Below, piece by piece: positions 6,968 through 12,519 of a stretch of 12,519 nt of DNA. This DNA comes from Spirochaetaceae bacterium (lineage in GTDB: Bacteria > Spirochaetota > Spirochaetia > SZUA-6 > Fen-1364): assembly GCA_003141795.1 (NCBI GenBank), contig PLNO01000389.1, forward strand, positions 1 to 12,519, in the 5' to 3' direction. A model generated the notes under the pieces. The model was not told the origin of the DNA and did not search any database. It saw only the letters and a program-made list of their open reading frames with translations. The stretch's first letter is position 1. Every line of letters starts with the position of its first letter. The translations under genes were made by a program, and so were the position numbers.

Positions 6968-7936
6968 CTACCACCAGACCTTGGTGAGCGGTTTCTTGAT
7001 GATGAGCGGCCGCAGGTACTCGATGGCTTTTTCCGCGCCGTCCTCGGGGGACATCACCGGGTCCTCGTGCTCGAAGGAAAGCACGTAGTCGTACCCGTTG
7101 GACACGAGCGCCGTGATGACCCGGCGCCAGTTCACCTGGCCCCAGCCGGGCACCCGGAAGCGGAACCCCCGGTCCCCCCGCATCCAGCTCCCCGTGGAGA
7201 GAACGCCGGACCTCCGCACCTCGTCCTCCTGGAGCTCCGCGTCCTTGGCATGGCAGTGCACGATCTTCTTCCCGAAGGTCTTGATGAAGACCACCGGATC
7301 GATGAGCTGCCAGACGAGGTGGGAGGGGTCGAAGTTGAAGCCGAACTCGGGCCGATTGTCCAGGGCCGCCAAGGCCATTTCCGCGGTCTCGATGTTGTAG
7401 GCGATCCCCGTGGGGTGGACTTCCAGCCCCCACTTCACCCCGTACTTCCTGTACACGTCGAGGATCGGGTTCCACCGATCGGCGAATACCTTGAATCCCT
7501 CCTCGTAGAGTTTTTCATTCGCCGGAGGGAAGATGTACCACTTGTCCCACACGTGGGACCCGATGAGGCCGGTGACGACCGGCACCTCGAGCTCGGAGGC
7601 GGCCTGGGCGGCCTTCTTCAGGTGATCCACGGCGTACGTTATCTTCTGCTCGGGCGTCATGCCGGGCGCCCACGCGTCGGTGCTGGAATCATGCGGGCCC
7701 ATGGAGAGCTGGCCGGCGATCCCGTCGTTGATGGCGGAGATGGAAAGACCGTGGTCGGCGAGCATTCTCTTGAGCTTCCGTGCACCGCCCGGGGTGAGAA
7801 GGTCGTCGAGCTCGACGTGGCCGTTGTTCGCCCATACGGGGAGCTCCACCGCCTCGTAGCCCAGCCCCGCGACGTGCCGGGCCACCTTCGAAAGGGGCCA
7901 GTCGCCGAACAGGGCAGTCATGATGCCGATCTTCAT
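6968..7936 (-). CDS. Xylose-isomerase-like TIM-barrel sugar isomerase/epimerase
   Basis: A 322-residue AP-endonuclease-2/xylose-isomerase-like protein. The N-terminus (MKIGIMTALFGDWPL) and GYEAVELPVW (26-35) are typical. A metal site is visible: Glu172 in LEVHP, Asp203 in FDPSHL, His229 in HCHAKD and Glu289 in SFEHED. Relatives include IolE/IolH/IolI, 3-ketose epimerases and keto-glycoside lyases, so it probably isomerises, dehydrates or eliminates from a keto-sugar made by the adjacent dehydrogenases. The ATG at 7936 has AGGAGG at 7942-7947 with 5-nt spacing; the ribosome site overlaps the stop of the upstream permease gene. The exact reaction cannot be chosen from sequence. Confidence 0.88.
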   Translation of the reverse strand: MKIGIMTALFGDWPLSKVARHVAGLGYEAVELPVWANNGHVELDDLLTPGGARKLKRMLADHGLSISAINDGIAGQLSMGPHDSSTDAWAPGMTPEQKITYAVDHLKKAAQAASELEVPVVTGLIGSHVWDKWYIFPPANEKLYEEGFKVFADRWNPILDVYRKYGVKWGLEVHPTGIAYNIETAEMALAALDNRPEFGFNFDPSHLVWQLIDPVVFIKTFGKKIVHCHAKDAELQEDEVRRSGVLSTGSWMRGDRGFRFRVPGWGQVNWRRVITALVSNGYDYVLSFEHEDPVMSPEDGAEKAIEYLRPLIIKKPLTKVWW

Positions 7937-7945
7937 ACTCGCCTC

Positions 7946-8923
7946 CTAGTCTCTCTTACGCTGCGTGTAGGCGATGACGATGACGAAGAGCAGGCCGCCG
8001 TAGACGATCTGTCGGATGGCCTCCGTCGTCTGCAGGGTCACGAGGATGCTCGTGAGGGTGGTGAGGAGGATGCAGCCGATGACCGCGCCGATGTAGCTCC
8101 CTCCCCCCCCCGACAGGGAAATGCCTCCGACCGCAACGGCCGCGACGGATGCCATCACGTAGGGGGCGCCGAGGTTGAGGTAGGGCGTGCCCGTGTAGCC
8201 GAGGATCATGAAGCCTGCGAACGCGGAGATGGCGCCGCAGATCCCGTAGACGAACATGCGGAAGCGCTTCACGTTGACACCGGAGAGCTCCGCGGTCACC
8301 TCGTTCGCGCCGACCCCGAAGAGGATCGCGCCCCAGCGCTTGCGGAAGAGGAGCACCGTGACCGCGACGATCAGGACGATCCACAGGAGCACGACGTTCG
8401 GGATGCCGATGATCCTGCCATTGCCCAGCACCTCCAGCGCGTGGGGAGCCACGCCCGTCGGGTACCCCTTGGTGTACAGGAGCGAAAGTCCCTCGACGAC
8501 GCTCGCCATGGCGAGCGTCATGATGAGGGGTGGGATGCCGATGTAGGAGATGCCCGCGCCGTTCAGCAGGCCGATGAAGAAGCCGGCGGCGATCACCGCC
8601 ACCAGCGCAACGGCGATGTTCGCATCGCTGCCCTTGAGCAGGGAGGAGGCGATCACGACGCCCAGCGATATGACCGATCCCACGGAGAGGTCGATGCCTT
8701 CCCCGCCGGCCATGACGACGAGGGACTGGCCCAGCGCGACGATGCCGAGGAACACGGAGAGGCGGAGCACGCTCATCACGTGGTCGAACCCCAGGAATCC
8801 CGGGGCGGCGATCTGCCCGAGGACGAACAGCACGACGATGGCGAGGACCGCGATCGTGAGCTTGTTCGTGAGGAGCGCTCGCACGCCGACGGGCCGGGAT
8901 GCTGTCTGTATCTGGCTTTTCAT
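7946..8923 (-). CDS. Sugar ABC transporter permease (RbsC type), second of pair
   Basis: A 325-residue inner-membrane permease of the BPD_transp_2 family, with about 8-10 hydrophobic segments. It carries the family blocks GGEGIDLSVGS, NGAGISYIGIPPLIMTLAMAS and GGISLSGGGGSYIGAVIG. It should pair with the neighbouring permease and the ATPase to import a sugar. The ATG at 8923 is preferred: it follows the first permease's stop by 10 nt with an AAGGA ribosome site. A start at 8953 would add 10 residues overlapping the upstream gene and lacks such a site. The protein ends in a basic RKRD tail. The two permeases differ enough to suggest a heterodimeric pore. The sugar is unknown, because no substrate-binding protein is encoded here. 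Confidence 0.92.
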   Translation of the reverse strand: MKSQIQTASRPVGVRALLTNKLTIAVLAIVVLFVLGQIAAPGFLGFDHVMSVLRLSVFLGIVALGQSLVVMAGGEGIDLSVGSVISLGVVIASSLLKGSDANIAVALVAVIAAGFFIGLLNGAGISYIGIPPLIMTLAMASVVEGLSLLYTKGYPTGVAPHALEVLGNGRIIGIPNVVLLWIVLIVAVTVLLFRKRWGAILFGVGANEVTAELSGVNVKRFRMFVYGICGAISAFAGFMILGYTGTPYLNLGAPYVMASVAAVAVGGISLSGGGGSYIGAVIGCILLTTLTSILVTLQTTEAIRQIVYGGLLFVIVIAYTQRKRD

Positions 8924-8933
8924 GACGGTCCTT

Positions 8934-9899
8934 TCAGCGCCGGGCGAGCTCACGGCGAAGCCGCGGCACCGCTCCGATCACGAGCGCGATCAGGATGATG
9001 ACCCCCTTGGTGAAGACCTGGTAGAAGGAGGTGACGTTGGCGAAGTAGATGATGTTGATGAGGAGCCCCAGGATGATCCCGCCCATGATCGCCCCGGCGT
9101 AGTTGCCCTTGCCCCCCGAGAAGGCGATGCCGCCGATGATGCAGGCGGCCACCGAGTTCATGGTGAAGCCCTGTCCGCTGCGCGCATCGCCCGTCGCGGT
9201 CTGGCCGATCACGCAGAGCGCGGCTATGGCGACGAATACGCCGCTGATGAGGAACGCGACGACCTTCACGAGCTCCACCTTGATGCCGCTTGCCCTGGCC
9301 GCTTTCTCATTGCCGCCCACCGCGTAGATGTGGCGGAAGATCGGCATGCGGCCCAGCAGGAGGCAGAGCGCGATGGCGATGAGCAGGACGAGTATGGGCA
9401 CGGGGAGGACCCCGCCGAGCATCCGGCTGTAGGAGGTGTAGTAGCTCTCGGGGATGTGGCCTCCGGGTGTGGGCATCAGAACGAGCGCGATCCCGAACCA
9501 GACCGTGGAGGTGGCGAAGGTCATGATGAGGGGCGGGGGTCCGATGTAGGCGATGAATGCCCCGTTGAACAGCGACAGCACGAGTGCGGTCGCGACCCCC
9601 AGCAGGCAGATGAGGATAATCGAGCCCAGGCTGTTGCCCATGAGCGATGCCATCACTGCCGTGATGAGGGAAATGCCCGCCCCCAGGGAAAGGTCGACCG
9701 CACCCACGAGGAGCAGGGTCGCCTGCGCGAGGCTCACGAGGATGAGCGGGGTGAAGGTCATGAAGTTCATCCGTATGACCTGCAACGTGAAGAACCCCGG
9801 TTGGAGGATCGCGTTCACGATGATGAGGAGCACCAGCATGAGCAAGCTGGGAAACGAGGAATCCTGAACGACGTTTTTCAGGCGCTGTGAACCGGTCAT
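8934..9899 (-). CDS. Sugar ABC transporter permease (RbsC type), first of pair
   Basis: A 321-residue inner-membrane permease of the same RbsC-like family. Visible blocks are LLLVGAVDLSLGAGIS, NGAFIAYIGPPPLIMTFATS, VGGNEKAARASGI and GGIAFSGGKGNYAGAIMGG, with about 8-10 hydrophobic segments and a basic C-terminus (RLRRELARR). Its ATG at 9899 overlaps the stop of the ATPase gene as ATGA, so translation is probably coupled and the subunits made in step. It forms the channel together with the downstream permease. The product call is firm; the sugar is not known. Confidence 0.92.
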   Translation of the reverse strand: MTGSQRLKNVVQDSSFPSLLMLVLLIIVNAILQPGFFTLQVIRMNFMTFTPLILVSLAQATLLLVGAVDLSLGAGISLITAVMASLMGNSLGSIILICLLGVATALVLSLFNGAFIAYIGPPPLIMTFATSTVWFGIALVLMPTPGGHIPESYYTSYSRMLGGVLPVPILVLLIAIALCLLLGRMPIFRHIYAVGGNEKAARASGIKVELVKVVAFLISGVFVAIAALCVIGQTATGDARSGQGFTMNSVAACIIGGIAFSGGKGNYAGAIMGGIILGLLINIIYFANVTSFYQVFTKGVIILIALVIGAVPRLRRELARR

Positions 9900-11443
9900 G
9901 TCGAAGCCCTGCCTTCCTGGGTGTGTTCCACGTTGAGGGAGGAGACGATGATCTTCTCCTCGTTGATCTCGTCACCCGCCATCTCTTTGACGATCCTGCC
10001 CTCAAACACGACGAGCACCCTGTCGCAGTTGTCGATGAGCTCCTCGTTGTCGCTGGCGTACAGCACCACGGAGGTCCCCGCCTTCGTGAGCTCGTTGATG
10101 ATCACGTAGATGTTCTCCCGCGTCCCCACGTCGACGCCCTTGGTGGGGTCGTTCAACAGGAGGACGCTCGGGCTCAGCGCGAGCCACTTGCCGACCACGA
10201 CCTTCTGCTGATTTCCTCCGGAGAGCTGGGAGATGACGGTCTTCTGGTCGGGGGGGACGAGCGATACGGTCTGGATCGCCGAGCTCGCCACCTCCTGGAA
10301 CTTCCTGCGGGGGAGGAAGAACGAGCCGCGGTGCATCGAAATCTTCGGGTAGAGGATGTTCGACAGCACGTTGTGCTCGAGGAAAAGGCCCTCCTTCTGC
10401 CTGTCGCCGGGGATCAGCGCGATGCCGCGCTTGATCGCCTGCCGCGTGCGCCGCAGCGTGGCGGGCTTTCCGTCCACGACGATGCGGCCCGTATAGCCGT
10501 GGAGGTAGCCGGCGAGGATCATGAGGATCTCCTCCTGGCCCTGTCCCTGCAGCCCGCCGAGGCCGAGCACCTCGCCGCGGCGCAGGGAGAAGCTGACGTT
10601 GGAAAGCCTGCCGTCGGGGAGGGATATGTCCTGCACCTCCAGGGAGGCGCCCTTCGTGGTGAATCCCTGCATCTCCCCTTCGCGCTGGCCGCGGTTCTTC
10701 CTCACACGGGCCCGTGCGGCCTGGCCGGTGATGAGCGGCACGATGAGGCTTTCATCCCGCGGAGACTGCGCAAAATCGATGCTTCCCACGGTTTCCCCGT
10801 TGCGGAAGGCCACGAGCCTGTCGCAGATCTTCGCCACCTCCCAGAGGCGGTGGGAGATGAACACGATGGAGACCCCGCGGGCCTTCAAGGTTGTGATCGC
10901 CGTGAACAGCGCCTCCACCTGGTGGAAGTCCAGCGACGCCGTGGGCTCGTCGAGGAGGAGGATCTGAGGGTCCTTGGACACCGCCTTGGCGATCTCCACG
11001 AGCTGCTTCTCGTCGGGGGAGATCGACGATACCCGAACGTGCGGGGAGATCGACACGCCGATGCTCGCCATCGCCTTCTCCGCGAGTGCGATGGCGCTCT
11101 TGTTGTCCAGGAAGCCCGCGCGATCCCTCTGCTCCCGGCCCAGCGCGATGTTTTCCCACACCGTCATCTCCGGCACGAGGCTCAGGTTCTGGTGGACCAT
11201 GGCCAGGTGCGACCGTTCGGCGTCGAGGCTCGAGCGGAAGTTCACGGGGGACCCGTTGAGGAGCAGGTTCCCGCCGTCGCGGGCGAGCAGCCCGCTCACC
11301 ACCCGCGCGAACGTCGTCTTGCCCGACCCGTTGGCGCCCACGAGGCCGCAGACCTCGCCCTTGTTGAGGACGAAGTTCGCATCGCTGAGCGCCTTGACGC
11401 CGCCGAAAGATTTGCGAATGTGTTGTGCTTCTAGTACCGTCAT
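9896..11443 (-). CDS. Sugar ABC transporter ATP-binding protein with two ATPase domains (RbsA/MglA/XylG type)
   Basis: A 515-residue tandem ATPase that powers sugar import at the cytoplasmic face. Domain 1 has Walker A GANGSGKT (37-44), Q-loop Gln85, Walker B ILLLDEP (161-167) and switch His198, but its signature reads SISPDEKQ (140-147) instead of a normal LSGGQ-like motif. Domain 2 has a degenerate Walker A (GGLQGQGQ, no Lys, normal for this family), signature LSGGNQQ (407-413) and a Walker B reading LLLNDPTKGVDVG (428-440). The usual Asp-Glu pair is Asn-Asp here. The ATG at 11443 is chosen because the family alignment begins there (MTVLEAQHIRKSFGG). A GTG at 11482 would add 13 residues encoded by a hairpin. 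The ribosome site is weak (GGAAAG about 9 nt upstream). Confidence 0.92.
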   Translation of the reverse strand: MTVLEAQHIRKSFGGVKALSDANFVLNKGEVCGLVGANGSGKTTFARVVSGLLARDGGNLLLNGSPVNFRSSLDAERSHLAMVHQNLSLVPEMTVWENIALGREQRDRAGFLDNKSAIALAEKAMASIGVSISPHVRVSSISPDEKQLVEIAKAVSKDPQILLLDEPTASLDFHQVEALFTAITTLKARGVSIVFISHRLWEVAKICDRLVAFRNGETVGSIDFAQSPRDESLIVPLITGQAARARVRKNRGQREGEMQGFTTKGASLEVQDISLPDGRLSNVSFSLRRGEVLGLGGLQGQGQEEILMILAGYLHGYTGRIVVDGKPATLRRTRQAIKRGIALIPGDRQKEGLFLEHNVLSNILYPKISMHRGSFFLPRRKFQEVASSAIQTVSLVPPDQKTVISQLSGGNQQKVVVGKWLALSPSVLLLNDPTKGVDVGTRENIYVIINELTKAGTSVVLYASDNEELIDNCDRVLVVFEGRIVKEMAGDEINEEKIIVSSLNVEHTQEGRAST

Positions 11444-11458
11444 TGTGTCCGACTTTCC

Positions 11459-11480
11459 GCCGCCCGACAGAACGGGCGGC
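11459..11480 (-). promoter_or_regulatory. GC-rich hairpin in the leader of the ABC ATPase gene
   Basis: GCCGCCCG and CGGGCGGC form a perfect 8-bp stem around a 6-nt loop (TTCTGT on the transcribed strand). It fills most of the 48-nt gap between the small-protein stop and the ATPase start, the only sizeable gap in the operon. In the operon direction no T-tract follows, so it is not a standard intrinsic terminator. It may stabilise processed mRNA, pause polymerase or shield the weak ribosome site (GGAAAG) just after it. In the opposite direction a T-rich run follows after 4 nt, so it might stop antisense transcripts. Confidence 0.6.
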
Positions 11481-11491
11481 ACGCTTTCTTT

Positions 11492-11662
11492 TTATCCCTC
11501 GAAGCCGTCCAGCCACAGCTCGACGAGCTTGCCGACCTCTTCGCTGGTTTTCGGCTGGTAGTAATCCTCGTCCACCACCACGCCCTCCCCGCCGTCGACC
11601 GTCACCTTGTAGCGGTCGGAGAGCTTCCTGATCGTGACCGTCAGCACGCGTCCTTCGTCCAT
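11492..11662 (-). CDS. Small acidic protein of 56 residues, unknown function
   Basis: A short gene not previously called by length-based ORF finding. The protein starts MDEGRVLTVTIRKLSDRYKV and ends LVELWLDGFEG. Its start sits 4 nt after the flavoprotein stop. A near-perfect ribosome site, GGAGGTGA at 11667-11674, overlaps that stop, which is strong evidence for translation. It has no Cys, so it is not a ferredoxin partner of the flavoprotein, and no membrane segment. Alternating hydrophobic residues in the first 35 residues (VLTVTI, YKVTVDG, GVVVD) suggest a small beta-sheet, followed by a helix-like end (SEEVGKLVELWLDGF). I do not recognise the family. By position it may be a subunit or assembly partner of the flavoprotein. 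Confidence 0.75.
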   Translation of the reverse strand: MDEGRVLTVTIRKLSDRYKVTVDGGEGVVVDEDYYQPKTSEEVGKLVELWLDGFEG

Positions 11663-11666
11663 CGTG

Positions 11667-12519
11667 TCACCTCCCGCTCTGGGGCTTGAGATAGTTGAAG
11701 CAGCCCGACCCGACCAGGGGGTGCTCTGCGGGCACGCGCATCCTCGTCACCGGAGGCTTCCTCGTGCGGATGGCGAAAGAGTCGCCGTCTTTTGAAAGAA
11801 TCACGTTGAACAGACAGTTCGCGTTGTCCGGCTTCGGGTGGTCCAGGCGCCAGAACTGGCCACGCGTTTCCCTGCGCTGCAGGGAGCATACGGCGATCAT
11901 CTCTCCCACGGCCGCCATGAGGTGGGCTTCCACGGCGTGCGCGACCTGTTTGGGGTCGGCCGGGTCTGCCGTCATTGCCGTCGCCTTGAGGGCGGACAGC
12001 CTCTTCACCGCTTCCGTGAGGCTCGCCTCGGTCTTCGCCATGCCGGCGTGCGTCCACATGACGGACTTCACCTGTTTCTGATGGTCGGCGGGGAGGATCT
12101 GGCCGGTGGTGAGCGCGCGTATCCGCGCGGTCTCTGCGGCCACCTGATCGTCGATCCCGGTGTACCTCTTGACCGAGGCGACGCGCCCGCCCGCCTCGCG
12201 TCCCGCGATGGTGCCGAACACGAGGGCGTCGGCGAGAGCCGTGCCGCCCAGGCGCGCTGCACCGAGCATGCCGTCGGCAACCTCACCGGCGGCGTAGAGG
12301 TTCTTCACCGTGCTCTCAGCCTTTGCGTCCGTGTGGATCCCGCCGAGATTGTAGTGCGCCCGGCCCGATGCCATGAGCGATTCTGTCGGTTTTCCGGTCT
12401 TGATCATCTCCAGGACCTCGGGGGTGATCTTCAGCGGATTGAAGGCCATGAGCTCCATGTTGATGAGCTCAGCGCCGGCCTCGAAGGCGAAGAAGAAACC
12501 GTCCCCGGTGAGGTCCACG
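11667..12519 (-). CDS. FrdA/SdhA/AprA-type FAD-dependent oxidoreductase, C-terminal part (5' end off window)
   Basis: The last 284 or so residues of a flavoprotein related to fumarate reductase, succinate dehydrogenase and L-aspartate oxidase. Counting from the right edge: TGDG at 4-7, AHYNLGGIHTD at 54-64 (matching the HYxMGGIxTD active-site block), LYAAGEV (74-80) and GAARLGGTALAD (86-97), which contact FAD, then the conserved C-terminal RRETRGQFWRLDHP at 215-228. The frame is open to the edge; the first GTG there encodes an internal Val, so the true start lies outside. FAD-linked reduction or oxidation of a dicarboxylate-like or other substrate is expected; which one cannot be said. It probably leads, or lies near the start of, the sugar operon, which is unusual company for such an enzyme. 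Confidence 0.88.
   Translation of the reverse strand, partial: VDLTGDGFFFAFEAGAELINMELMAFNPLKITPEVLEMIKTGKPTESLMASGRAHYNLGGIHTDAKAESTVKNLYAAGEVADGMLGAARLGGTALADALVFGTIAGREAGGRVASVKRYTGIDDQVAAETARIRALTTGQILPADHQKQVKSVMWTHAGMAKTEASLTEAVKRLSALKATAMTADPADPKQVAHAVEAHLMAAVGEMIAVCSLQRRETRGQFWRLDHPKPDNANCLFNVILSKDGDSFAIRTRKPPVTRMRVPAEHPLVGSGCFNYLKPQSGR

Noticed and set aside
4716..7088. 790-residue open frame on the + strand
   Set aside because: It lies antisense to three well-conserved genes (DeoR and both oxidoreductases). Its translation is Arg/Gly/Ala/His-rich with no recognisable domain, as expected for a high-GC shadow frame.
7067..8998. 643-residue open frame on the + strand
   Set aside because: Antisense to the TIM-barrel and permease genes; low-complexity acidic/His-rich translation typical of the reverse of membrane-protein codons.
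8550..9890. 446-residue and neighbouring + strand frames over the permease and ATPase genes (to 11434)
   Set aside because: Shadow frames opposite clear ABC transporter genes, with no ribosome site or family motifs.
11444..11482. GTG start at 11482 for the ABC ATPase
   Set aside because: The extra 13 residues are encoded by a perfect hairpin and do not match the family N-terminus, whereas the ATG at 11443 begins at the expected place.
11459..11493. Intrinsic terminator on the + strand (hairpin then T-rich run)
   Set aside because: The T run starts 4 nt after the stem and no + strand gene ends here; kept only as a hairpin of unknown role.

Overview
The window reads as a GC-rich, Gram-negative-type bacterial chromosome. 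By eye the coding DNA is well above 60% G+C, and there are many GTG starts and strong GGAGG-type ribosome sites. Two points fit an anaerobe such as a deltaproteobacterium or spirochaete: a full three-domain NifU, and a membrane-bound LuxR regulator whose C-terminus resembles those seen in such groups. This placement is an inference from protein style, and the sequence does not prove it. I see no rRNA, tRNA, CRISPR array, insertion sequence or prophage gene.

Left part (1-2118): the + strand carries the 3' portion of a nifU-type Fe-S scaffold gene. It is cut by the left edge and its true start lies outside. Next comes a gene for a seven-helix membrane protein with a LuxR-type DNA-binding domain, which has its own extended -10 promoter. 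A short AT-rich gap follows, between convergent genes. It holds a perfect 15-bp inverted repeat with a 58-nt spacer.

Right part (2119-12519): everything lies on the - strand as one very tight array that continues past the right edge. In transcription order it encodes: the C-terminal part of a fumarate reductase/succinate dehydrogenase-type flavoprotein; a 56-residue acidic protein that is easily missed; a two-domain sugar ABC ATPase (RbsA/MglA type); two RbsC-type permeases; a xylose-isomerase-like TIM-barrel protein; two different Gfo/Idh/MocA oxidoreductases; a DeoR-family regulator; a class II aldolase; and a UROD-family (MtaA-like) protein. Most junctions are 2-12 nt gaps or 4-nt ATGA/GTGA overlaps, so translation is probably coupled. 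The only larger gap (48 nt) lies between the small protein and the ATPase and contains a GC-rich hairpin.

The genes read as an import-and-degrade unit for a sugar or cyclitol: uptake by the ABC transporter, oxidation to a keto-sugar by the dehydrogenases, isomerisation or elimination by the TIM-barrel enzyme, aldol cleavage by the aldolase, and control by DeoR. The set recalls inositol (iol) or keto-sugar pathways but matches no complete pathway known to me. The flavoprotein, the small protein and the UROD-like protein are unexpected members. No periplasmic binding protein, sugar kinase or operon promoter is visible here.
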